In this document: positions 31,860 to 39,059 of the stretch, piece after piece | Layout: each line of letters starts with the position of its first letter | Position numbering within the stretch: the first letter of the stretch is position 1 | Source of the DNA: a virus | Reading direction: 5' to 3' (one strand) | Virus record (IMG/VR): IMGVR_UViG_3300042319_000800 | Coordinates: 1-64,000 of that record | DNA length: 64,000 nt | The notes under the pieces: model-generated | Told to the model about the DNA's origin: nothing | The model's database searches: none | The model's input: only the letters and a program-made list of their open reading frames with translations | Translations under genes and position numbers: made by a program

Positions 31860-32165
31860 TTATTTTATAAATTTTAAGATAGTGTCAGCATGTGCTGTTG
31901 CCCAACCTAATACTATCATTCCGCCGGCAAACGTATACATCCACCTGTCTTTTAATCTTTCCATGGCAGATATTTTTTTAGCCAGTTCCTCGTGCTGCTG
32001 GCAACTGGCCTGATACATAGTATCAAGTTTAACTCCTAGTTCATCACGAGTTTTATCTAGACAATCGTGCATTTCTTTTACATCGACTTTAAGATTGTCT
32101 AATTTTTCATCTAAGTTAGTGACCTTGGTCTCTACTATACCAAGTCGCTCTACTGTTGTTGCCAT
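31860..32165 (-). CDS. Coiled-coil protein with C-terminal membrane segment (XhlA-like)
   Basis: 101 aa. A long coiled coil (residues ~5-70) and one membrane span near the C-terminus (YTFAGGMIVLGWATAHADTIL), the layout of XhlA/hemolysin-type holin-associated proteins. A lysis or membrane-tethering role is possible. Confidence 0.6.
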   Translation of the reverse strand: MATTVERLGIVETKVTNLDEKLDNLKVDVKEMHDCLDKTRDELGVKLDTMYQASCQQHEELAKKISAMERLKDRWMYTFAGGMIVLGWATAHADTILKFIK

Positions 32166-32203
32166 TGAGGCTCTCCTTAATTTTTAAAACTGAAACTTAC
32201 TAC

Positions 32204-32629
32204 TTAGTTATTGCCTTGGATTGCCTTGATGATGGTATTTTTAGTGGCGGCGTTTTTTAACTCAAACATGGCCGTATCCATATTTATAGTTTCTGTCAAT
32301 TTTTGGATAACGGGGACTCCGTTGACATCGTCGAGTAGTGCGCCAACTTCGTTGTTTCCTTCTATGTAAGCCCCACTACGATCTGGATAGAATCGGAATG
32401 TCCATACCCTGTGTTTGCCCTTGTATTGTGATCCAAATCCTAGATCCTTGATGTCGACTGTTTCCACAGTTGGACTAGCGTCATAGCTGATAATAGATCT
32501 AATCTCAACACATTGTCTCAGTGTTGTAAAGTTTCGATATTGATCGTGTGCTAGAACAGATCCTTGATTGGGTCTAGCGACTTTAGTGTCTGTAATGTCT
32601 ACAAGTGTTTGAATTTCGATGGTTTGCAT
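32204..32629 (-). CDS. Conserved phage protein of unknown function
   Basis: 141 aa. TLVDITDTKVARPNQGSVLA and KHRVWTFRFYPDRSGAYIEG are well-ordered alpha/beta stretches. Similar proteins occur in marine T4-like phages as I recall. Position suggests a head or neck role. Confidence 0.7.
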   Translation of the reverse strand: MQTIEIQTLVDITDTKVARPNQGSVLAHDQYRNFTTLRQCVEIRSIISYDASPTVETVDIKDLGFGSQYKGKHRVWTFRFYPDRSGAYIEGNNEVGALLDDVNGVPVIQKLTETINMDTAMFELKNAATKNTIIKAIQGNN

Positions 32630-32663
32630 AAAGTACCTATTTAATTACAGATATTTATGTCAA

Positions 32664-32690
32664 AGAAAAAGGACGCTAAAAAACGTCCTT
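32664..32690 (-). terminator. Terminator after 32711-33115
   Basis: AAGGACG and CGTCCTT form a stem with an 8-nt loop, followed by TTTTC on the minus strand. Confidence 0.85.
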
Positions 32691-32710
32691 CTCTTATCTA
32701 AGTAATTAGA

Positions 32711-33115
32711 TTATAGTGCGTAAGCAACTACGGTAGCATTTGCAAGGTTAACACCCTGGTGTGTACCAGCGGCAATAACTAGGTCTTCTAGGTGAACAGC
32801 GAAAGCTTCGCTGTTTGTACCGTCATATGTGTCAGCACCGTATGCACCGCCGATTGCTGCAACAGCAATACGTAGGCCATTACCAGCACCGCCAGTTGCA
32901 TCACCTGCACCGATAATTTCGATGCTAGCAACTTGTGCAATTGCTTCTAGAGCAACAGCAACTGGGCTGCGTGGAGCATTTGGGAATCCAACTGGGTCAG
33001 AATCGAACATTGCAGATACGTCTGCGCCGAAGTCAATTTGGAAGAACTGTAGTGTTACGCCGTTCTTGTAAAAAGGTGCTACTACCTTTTCGTTTTTGTT
33101 TGTTAATGTTGCCAT
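32711..33115 (-). CDS. Putative abundant virion protein
   Basis: 134 aa, small residues dominate (GAGDATGGAGNGLRIAVAAI). It is a single-gene transcription unit with a late-type promoter, a structured leader and a strong terminator, suggesting high expression, as for a decoration or tail-tube-like protein. No homology recognised. Confidence 0.65.
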   Translation of the reverse strand: MATLTNKNEKVVAPFYKNGVTLQFFQIDFGADVSAMFDSDPVGFPNAPRSPVAVALEAIAQVASIEIIGAGDATGGAGNGLRIAVAAIGGAYGADTYDGTNSEAFAVHLEDLVIAAGTHQGVNLANATVVAYAL

Positions 33116-33140
33116 TTTAATGGTCTCCTTAATCGTTTTT

Positions 33141-33175
33141 GAACTCCCCTATGGAGCTCGTTATGTTTTTATTTA
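33141..33175 (-). promoter_or_regulatory. Late-type promoter (TAAATA) and leader hairpin
   Basis: GACTAAATAAAAAC (TAAATA 33170-33175) is followed by GAGCTCC-ATAGG-GGAGTTC, a 7-bp stem with a G-U pair on the transcribed strand (33141-33159), then RBS AAGGAG. Confidence 0.55.
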
Positions 33176-33208
33176 GTCTCTTTGAAAAAAATTTACTCAA
33201 ATGACTGA

Positions 33209-33508
33209 TTAATCGTCATCTTTTAGGTCACCCTCGATAACTTTTAACCCTTTAGCAGTTTCTTTACTATCACGTAACTTACGTATACCCCTAGTAAATT
33301 TAGTAGGATCACCTGCTTTGATGCTGTTTAAGAGGCGCCGCTCTAACTCATACGCCTGCTCAGGTGGGAAATTTTCCTTAATGATTGCTAAAAGATTAAT
33401 TGCGCTATTAATGACATGAGCAGCTCTACTTTCTACAATAGCTTCGCCGTCTTTCTTAAGCGTAATTGAATTTAGTTCTTCTAATAGGCTTTTTGTGGCT
33501 CTTTTCAA
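33209..33508 (-). CDS. Small helical phage protein, TTG start
   Basis: 99 aa using TTG at 33508, chosen for AAAGGA at the right distance; another TTG 30 nt upstream has no such site. Helical throughout (KRATKSLLEELNSITLKKDG; RRLLNSIKAGDPTKFTRGIR). Size, charge and position beside head genes would suit a small terminase-type protein, but that is a guess. Confidence 0.6.
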   Translation of the reverse strand: MKRATKSLLEELNSITLKKDGEAIVESRAAHVINSAINLLAIIKENFPPEQAYELERRLLNSIKAGDPTKFTRGIRKLRDSKETAKGLKVIEGDLKDDD

Positions 33509-33525
33509 GTTAGTATCCTTTGCAA

Positions 33526-33531
33526 TATTTA
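33526..33531 (-). promoter_or_regulatory. TAAATA late-promoter-like element
   Basis: ACTAAATATTG, 17 nt before the TTG start of 33209-33508. Confidence 0.4.
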
Positions 33532-33601
33532 GTTTCAAATAAAGTATAATAGATATTTTGGTAAAATACTATCTTGTTTTAACTCAGTAGAAACACTAAT
33601 A

Positions 33602-33609
33602 TATAAATA
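33602..33609 (+). promoter_or_regulatory. Exact T4-type late promoter TATAAATA
   Basis: TATAAATA on the plus strand about 50 nt before the first gene of the plus-strand island. Confidence 0.65.
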
Positions 33610-33658
33610 CAGAGTCAGTAGAAACCATGAGTCTACCCACACTTACAGAGGAAAAAAT

Positions 33659-33835
33659 ATGAAAATTATATCAGAATTTATGCTAGGACTAATGGAACGT
33701 TTAAGTGAGATGTTTCCGGGATCTAGTTATCAAAGCCGCTTAGACGCATATCTAAGCACCAAAGGCATTACCGATGCCGCACAGTTGGAAACTTACGTCC
33801 GACAATTTAATTCTCAAAAGGAAAACTATCTATGA
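33659..33835 (+). CDS. 58-aa protein, DUF3563-like
   Basis: MKIISEFMLGLMERLSEMFP then YQSRLDAYLSTKGITDAAQL and ETYVRQF. The YxxxLDAYLS ... LExxxR pattern resembles the short DUF3563 family of proteobacteria. Overlaps the next gene by ATGA. It starts an island of plus-strand genes in an otherwise minus-strand genome. Confidence 0.6.
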   Translation: MKIISEFMLGLMERLSEMFPGSSYQSRLDAYLSTKGITDAAQLETYVRQFNSQKENYL

Positions 33836-33954
33836 AAAAATTACTAAACATTCTATACGAAATTGGCCTAAGCATTGGTCAAGCTCGTGCTGCTTCTGCT
33901 ATGGTTCGTGCAGGCATGCACAAAGAAGCACAGACATTACTGGCTGGCAAGTAA
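33832..33954 (+). CDS. 40-aa small protein
   Basis: MKKLLNILYEIGLSIGQARA then ASAMVRAGMHKEAQTLLAGK. The start overlaps the previous stop (ATGA), so translation is coupled. Amphipathic helices; such mini-proteins occur in proteobacteria and their phages. Function unknown. Confidence 0.6.
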   Translation: MKKLLNILYEIGLSIGQARAASAMVRAGMHKEAQTLLAGK

Positions 33955-34003
33955 TATCGTATTTTGTCAGATCGCTTTACACAGCGTAACAAGATCTATA
34001 TAA

Positions 34004-34030
34004 TAAATACTTAGGCAGTAATGATACTGC
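34004..34030 (+). promoter_or_regulatory. Late-type promoter with leader hairpin (plus strand)
   Basis: TATAATAAATAC (TAAATA 34004-34009) followed by GCAGTA-ATGA-TACTGC (34015-34030) and then RBS AAGGAG before the gene at 34061. Confidence 0.5.
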
Positions 34031-34060
34031 TTATACAAACATACACACAAGGAGAAAAAT

Positions 34061-34315
34061 ATGTTTTCAGCATTTGCACCATACTTTACGCTCGAGGCAC
34101 AGATCGATGCGTTTCAAACTACCAAGCGTGGTTTAACAGATAAGATCATCACTGATCCTACATTGAACAAAGCGGCACACCAATACATCGATGCTCAGAC
34201 TACATTTGCCAAGATGTTGTCTAAGAACTTCGCTGATCTTGCCAAGTATTCCGTGGATTCTTTTGCCAACAAGGCATTTCCACAGACTAAAGAAAAAGCC
34301 ACTACTAAGGCTTAA
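34061..34315 (+). CDS. Phasin-like small helical protein
   Basis: 84 aa. FAPYFTLEAQIDAFQTTKRG ... KMLSKNFADLAKYSVDSF; an all-helical layout reminiscent of phasin family proteins, which coat granules, though the match is weak. RBS AAGGAG. Own late-type promoter and leader hairpin. Confidence 0.6.
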   Translation: MFSAFAPYFTLEAQIDAFQTTKRGLTDKIITDPTLNKAAHQYIDAQTTFAKMLSKNFADLAKYSVDSFANKAFPQTKEKATTKA

Positions 34316-34337
34316 TACACACATACAGGAAAAAAAT

Positions 34338-34607
34338 ATGACAGACTTTAATACACCAAAGCTACCAGAAGTTAAATTTAATAAGAACGGCTACGAAATC
34401 CGTACAGACATTCTAGGCATGGCAAAAAGCCTAGTACAAGAAGATTTCCATGCTAAATTTCAAGGCTGGGAAATGACTGCTACTCGTGACGAGAAGACTG
34501 GTCAGATCGTCAGTACTGTTGCAATGCCGACTTTTCCAGGACTAGACAAAGTTCTTGAAACAGCAGAAAAAATGTACGCATTTGTCAACGCTGGCGCCAA
34601 GAAATAA
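34338..34607 (+). CDS. Conserved small protein, copy 1 (intact)
   Basis: 89 aa from the ATG at 34338. [20 protein letters not shown] then SLVQEDFHAKFQGWEMTATR, ending VNAGAKK. RBS AGGAAA. Function unknown. A 5'-truncated copy lies at 38722-38967, with the downstream spacer and terminator also duplicated. Confidence 0.8.
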   Translation: MTDFNTPKLPEVKFNKNGYEIRTDILGMAKSLVQEDFHAKFQGWEMTATRDEKTGQIVSTVAMPTFPGLDKVLETAEKMYAFVNAGAKK

Positions 34608-34654
34608 TTTATAATAATATTAGGGCATAGCCCATAAAATAATATACTAGAAAA

Positions 34655-34687
34655 TAAAAAAGGACCTTCGGGTCCTTTTTTTATAGT
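34655..34687. terminator. Bidirectional terminator between convergent genes
   Basis: AAAAAAGGACC-TTCG-GGTCCTTTTTTT; A-rich on one side and T-rich on the other, so it can stop both the plus-strand island and the minus-strand peptidase gene. Confidence 0.85.
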
Positions 34688-35085
34688 GGCTTGCTTCTTA
34701 GATAGTTAGGATATCGTTTATTGAAGTTACGCATAATAACTCCTGCTATCTCATGTGCTTGATTTTCATGCGGACTACCTGTTTCACCACTAGTATCCGT
34801 TAGCTCACCTTGCTGATCTTGTTTGTAATGAACCAGCTCGTGTGCCACTGTTCTCAGTATGTCAACAGGGTGACGGTTCTTTAAGGCAACTAACAGCATA
34901 TTCTCACTCGGCACGTATGCACCAAAGCTGGGCTGCTCGCCTGTATTTAGATCCGGGGCAAACTGCATCTTAGGCAACTGATCTATTTCAAGGATCTCCA
35001 TAGCTAGAGGTAGAAACTTTTGAAACATTTCCACAACGTTGGCATTTTCCTCTGCGCCTTCAACAATAAACTGACGTGCTCTCAT
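34681..35085 (-). CDS. SprT-like zinc metallopeptidase with capsid-targeting-like N-terminus
   Basis: 134 aa. Zinc motif HELVHYKQ near residue 85 with a later Glu in HENQAHEIAG. The N-terminus MRARQFIVEGAEEN fits the T4 internal-protein targeting pattern with an I-V-E cleavage site. It may be packaged and injected to act on host proteins (inference). A TAAATA element 5 nt before the ATG shares its TAA with the previous gene's stop. Confidence 0.8.
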   Translation of the reverse strand: MRARQFIVEGAEENANVVEMFQKFLPLAMEILEIDQLPKMQFAPDLNTGEQPSFGAYVPSENMLLVALKNRHPVDILRTVAHELVHYKQDQQGELTDTSGETGSPHENQAHEIAGVIMRNFNKRYPNYLRSKPL

Positions 35086-35090
35086 AGCAG

Positions 35091-35096
35091 TATTTA
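35091..35096 (-). promoter_or_regulatory. TAAATA late-promoter-like element (shared stop codon)
   Basis: CGCTAAATACTG; the TAA (35094-35096) ends the glycosyltransferase gene, and the peptidase ATG follows 5 nt after the element. Confidence 0.5.
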
Positions 35097-38000
35097 GCGC
35101 CGAACAAAATGATAATCACCGTCGGGTCCGTTGTTGCTAAAGATACCCAAACAGTCGAACCCTTGTGTGTCCATATATGCTATTACATCATCTTTTAACG
35201 GGGCACCTTTATTGTATTCTACAACCTGTAGTTCTAGAATAACATGTTTCACTGTGGATAATGTTTCTACAGCACCCTTTAGCACATCTAACTCTGCACC
35301 TTGTACATCCATTTTAATCATATCTGGGGGAGGAAAGTTTTTAAGGCGGCGTACAGCATCTAGGGTCACTGTCTTTAGCCTACGACGATGTGTTTCGTTA
35401 AAGTAGTTGACTGTTTCGGGATTTACTTCTTCGTTTTCTTTGTAATAACTGTTGCCACCCGGATGTACATCATTTTGATAGAAGTCAACTTCTTTGCCAC
35501 TCTGGTCACTTAGCACACCCATATGATATTGCAAATTACGTTCTTTATATAGGAACTCGCTACTGTCCATTGCTTCAAATACAACATACTTTGCTCGATC
35601 CCAAATACGTTGTGCTTCGTTAGTCCAGTGCAGAACACATGCACCGATATCGTATATAACCTTTGGTTCAAACCCTTCATTCTTGAGTTTGGCAAGATAA
35701 TCTACATGGTTACGAGGAATCAGTCGTTGACTTCCTAACTCCCGTAAACGATCCTGTATGTTAAACGGTGTTACATCTGGGGCAGCAGTAATGGCATTAT
35801 CTACATTAAAAGTAAAGCTGCCAGTATGGCTGCATAACACACTGGGATCTGCCCAAATTTTAAATCCTTTGTCCCGGGCCTTGCGACAGAAATCTACATC
35901 TTCTGAAACAGTGTTCCTATGATCGATAGCACTATAATACTTAAATTGTGGATAACCTATTTCACACATAACTTCTGCTTTGACTAGAGCACAACCAAAT
36001 CCACAGCCGGCAATTTCAACTAAAGGTCTACCCTTTAGCTTTTCATACGGCATATTGCTTACTCCGCCATTCTGATTGTGTTCATATATTTCTAAAATAT
36101 GTAATCCAGGTTTACGTTGTATGTATAAACCGCTGACAACATCCTTATCGTGCGATAGCAACTTTGACAGTGTGTTAGGAGGGAAGCTAATATCACTATC
36201 TACACTGAATAGATAATCAAATCCTTTTACTACCCAGTCGGCAATCAAGTTGCGTACCTGATCAATATTGTATCCGTAAAAATATTGGAACGTTGCTTCG
36301 TAGCCCTCGGGGATGATTAAGTCATAGATACTTTTAAAAGTTTCCGGTTCAATATTACGAGCTGTTGGAATTGCTATGAGAATCTTTTTTTTAGATGGAT
36401 TCATTTTTTTAATAATAGATTTAGCTGCTACGTTTTGTTCAATAGCATTTACTTTGTAATCGTTGAGTGGATTAACATCATTGTAATTATATACAATATC
36501 TTGTAGACATTTAACTTTACTAGGATCAGCATTTTCGATTAGTGCATAGAAAATACTGCCGTCACCGCCTGCCTTATACCATGCACCTGTGTCATCTTGG
36601 AATAGGCTATCGTCTAGACCGTCAATTAACTGTTGTTTAAATGTGCGTAGGTGTGTGTAAGGTAAGATCCAATTAAAGTGATGATTCCTGTATTCTTTGC
36701 TGTTCTTTACGTGCTCGGGATAAGGCTGACTAATCAATGGAATATTATCAACCATTGACCAGCAACTACCGTAGGTAAATTCTGTTGTGCCGTCATACAC
36801 ATTGTTATAGTAGCTGAACACAGTGTTGTCATTAACTAGACTGTCGTCACCGTCGAGTATCATTACAATAGCATTGGGATCTTGTAGACTTCTAAATGTA
36901 TCTATTTGATTTTTTACTGCGCCTACGTTATTTTGATTTTCAATAACTTCAAACTTGGCTCGAATGTGTGCAGGATAGGCTGACAGTGCAGTGTACAATG
37001 CTTCCAGTGTATTATCAGTACTTGCATCGTCTACCAAAATACATCGATAGTTGTCGTAGTCTTGTGTAGCAATACTGTTGATGCAACGTGCAATATAATT
37101 TTTGCAATTGTAGAATGTGCTAACAACCACAATAGGTTGCTCTGTTCCCGGCTTGTAATCTTCTAATTCAACTGTATTATGAAACTTGCGATTGTAAATC
37201 TTGTGCAGTCTGTGGTTGATTTTGCTAACAGCACGATAGTCACTGCTGCTTAGATAATGTCCTGTCTTTTTATAAAAATGCTGCTTCCATTGCAGTGCTA
37301 CACTGTCCCAACCCGCAATGTCTTTAACAATGTTGCAATAGTATTGTTTCTGTTGATGTAGATACGGATTACGATATGCTTCTACCGTGGTCTTGACAAA
37401 CTGTTCAACCTGTGTTGGTACACTGATATCCGGAAACAGTCCATTGGGTTCAATAGCATAGTCAATTAAGTAACAAGCACCTGCCACTGCAATTTCTTCT
37501 AATGCACCAAAGCGGCAAGTTATGATAGGAGTGTTGTAGCATAAACTCTCCATTGATGAAATGCCGTAGGTTTCCGGAAACGCTGCCGGATACAGCATGA
37601 AGTTAGCAGTAGTTAGTATATCGGCAATTTCTTTCTGCGGTATAACACCTGTAAATTCTATACCTTGTGCTGCTAGCTGCGGATCAGCAGCCATCTCGCG
37701 CCAATCTTTTTCTTGTTGATCAGGTTCTGCATTTGTGCTAAATCTATAGTAGCCGCCTATGACTTTTAGTTTAGCTTCAGGTATATGTCGCTTGACATGT
37801 GGCCAGATCATTTTAACCAGCGGAATCATTCCTTTGGTCACTGATGCATTATAAACAAACAAATTCTTATCTTTGGCTTTGATATCCACTTCGCGATTAT
37901 AGATGCGTACACCGTTACGTGTGATGAACATCTTACGCTTTAGTACTTCGAAGTTTCGTCTGCGGCCATGATGACAGTTAGTAACATAGGTTAGGTGGAA

Positions 38001-38462
38001 ATCGCTTAGTGTAAAGATGTCTGTAATTCTATCTGCAACAGCAAGCTCTTCGATCAAGTTATCGCCTAGACAGAATGTGTCGTGCATCCACAATACTCGC
38101 ATTTTAGCTTTACTGATAATCCTGTCGTATAGATTCATAGACATGAATGGTACACTGCGATTATCGTTTAATCTCGGATAATCTTTCGGATCAGTGAATG
38201 GAATAATTGTGCGACTGCTTATAACAATATCAAACTCGTGATTGTTAGCTAGATCTGTAAGTGGCCTATAAGTTACTGTGTCGTACTTGCCAGGTACTGC
38301 ATGATCAATGTTACAGTTATTGAACACTGTAACATCAAATCCAATTTGTGCGAGTTCCCTACTCATTAGGATAACAGCACTTTCGCTGCCTCCTAGTCCT
38401 TGTTTGAATACCGTAGTTCCGTCGTATGGGATGCCGATAATATCTATAATAGCTAGCTTCAT
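35094..38462 (-). CDS. Four-domain glycosyltransferase / FkbM methyltransferase
   Basis: 1122 aa. Domain 1 (~1-400) is a GT4-type glycosyltransferase (GLGGSESAVILMSREL at the N-terminus; PETYGISSMESL as the E-x7-E motif). Domain 2 (~440-650) is GT2 (VVSTFYNCKNYIARCINSI, ILVDDASTDNT, ILDGDDS). Domain 3 (~690-900) is another GT-A-type transferase (ILIAIPTARN, LFSVDSDISFPP). Domain 4 (~930-1122) is an FkbM-type SAM methyltransferase (YDIGACVLHW, IKMDVQGAELDVL). It lies next to the fibre genes, so it may glycosylate and methyl-cap a virion protein, or modify the host surface (inference). Confidence 0.88.
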   Translation of the reverse strand: MKLAIIDIIGIPYDGTTVFKQGLGGSESAVILMSRELAQIGFDVTVFNNCNIDHAVPGKYDTVTYRPLTDLANNHEFDIVISSRTIIPFTDPKDYPRLNDNRSVPFMSMNLYDRIISKAKMRVLWMHDTFCLGDNLIEELAVADRITDIFTLSDFHLTYVTNCHHGRRRNFEVLKRKMFITRNGVRIYNREVDIKAKDKNLFVYNASVTKGMIPLVKMIWPHVKRHIPEAKLKVIGGYYRFSTNAEPDQQEKDWREMAADPQLAAQGIEFTGVIPQKEIADILTTANFMLYPAAFPETYGISSMESLCYNTPIITCRFGALEEIAVAGACYLIDYAIEPNGLFPDISVPTQVEQFVKTTVEAYRNPYLHQQKQYYCNIVKDIAGWDSVALQWKQHFYKKTGHYLSSSDYRAVSKINHRLHKIYNRKFHNTVELEDYKPGTEQPIVVVSTFYNCKNYIARCINSIATQDYDNYRCILVDDASTDNTLEALYTALSAYPAHIRAKFEVIENQNNVGAVKNQIDTFRSLQDPNAIVMILDGDDSLVNDNTVFSYYNNVYDGTTEFTYGSCWSMVDNIPLISQPYPEHVKNSKEYRNHHFNWILPYTHLRTFKQQLIDGLDDSLFQDDTGAWYKAGGDGSIFYALIENADPSKVKCLQDIVYNYNDVNPLNDYKVNAIEQNVAAKSIIKKMNPSKKKILIAIPTARNIEPETFKSIYDLIIPEGYEATFQYFYGYNIDQVRNLIADWVVKGFDYLFSVDSDISFPPNTLSKLLSHDKDVVSGLYIQRKPGLHILEIYEHNQNGGVSNMPYEKLKGRPLVEIAGCGFGCALVKAEVMCEIGYPQFKYYSAIDHRNTVSEDVDFCRKARDKGFKIWADPSVLCSHTGSFTFNVDNAITAAPDVTPFNIQDRLRELGSQRLIPRNHVDYLAKLKNEGFEPKVIYDIGACVLHWTNEAQRIWDRAKYVVFEAMDSSEFLYKERNLQYHMGVLSDQSGKEVDFYQNDVHPGGNSYYKENEEVNPETVNYFNETHRRRLKTVTLDAVRRLKNFPPPDMIKMDVQGAELDVLKGAVETLSTVKHVILELQVVEYNKGAPLKDDVIAYMDTQGFDCLGIFSNNGPDGDYHFVRR

Positions 38463-38584
38463 GCTATTAATTATACAGTATATCTTAGTAGGGTCAATGA
38501 TATTGATTTTTACTCATTGATCGGATAATGCTCGTGAAATTAATCTTTTAATAATCTAGGTAAGACTCTGTCAGTGCTGTAAAG
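38463..38584. other. Short gap upstream of the glycosyltransferase
   Basis: About 120 nt without a gene. No clear promoter for the glycosyltransferase was recognised here. Confidence 0.4.
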
Positions 38585-38720
38585 TTAAGAAGTTTGGAAA
38601 GGACCTGCAGGTGCCGTGAAGTTAGCAGTGTAACGTGCTACACCATTGGTAATTCTGAAGTCACTAATGTATCCGTTCAAATAATCACCAGCCTGGCCTC
38701 CAAAGTTTTGAAACCCCAAA
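38585..38720 (-). pseudogene. C-terminal remnant of a LamG-repeat protein
   Basis: The minus strand reads [20 protein letters not shown] then [19 protein letters not shown] and a TAA stop. This matches the end of the intact LamG protein at 39060-43640 ([20 protein letters not shown]). There is no start codon or upstream LamG part: at about 38720 the sequence changes into the plus-strand gene copy. It is the debris of a recombination event. Confidence 0.8.
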
Positions 38721-38721
38721 A

Positions 38722-38967
38722 TTGCCAGAAGTTAAATTCAACAAAAACGGATACGAAATCCGTACAGATATCCTAGATATGGCAAAGGGACTAGTAAGCG
38801 AAGAATTTCATTCCAAATTTCAAGGTTGGGAAATGACTGCTACTCGTGACGAGAAGACTGGTCAGATCGTTACCAAAGTTGGTATGCCAGAGTTTCCAGG
38901 ACTTGAAAAAGTTCTTGAGACAGCGGAAAAAATGTATAGTTTTGTCAATGCTGGTGCTAAGAAATAA
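38722..38967 (+). pseudogene. 5'-truncated duplicate of 34338-34607
   Basis: From [17 protein letters not shown] to VNAGAKK it matches copy 1 closely, including a 41-nt identical stretch, but the ATG and first residues are gone; the frame begins at TTG next to the LamG remnant with no RBS. Either a pseudogene or weakly translated from TTG. The downstream GGGCATAGCCC spacer and terminator were copied too. Confidence 0.75.
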
Positions 38968-39019
38968 TTTTATAATAATAATATTAGGGCATAGCCCAAA
39001 CATAATATAGTAAGTAATG

Positions 39020-39045
39020 AAAAAGGACCCGAAGGTCCTTTTTCT
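39020..39045. terminator. Bidirectional terminator, duplicate of 34655-34687
   Basis: AAAAAGGACC-CGAA-GGTCCTTTTT between the truncated plus-strand copy and the end of the LamG gene. Confidence 0.8.
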
Positions 39046-39059
39046 ATAGTATTTCGCTG

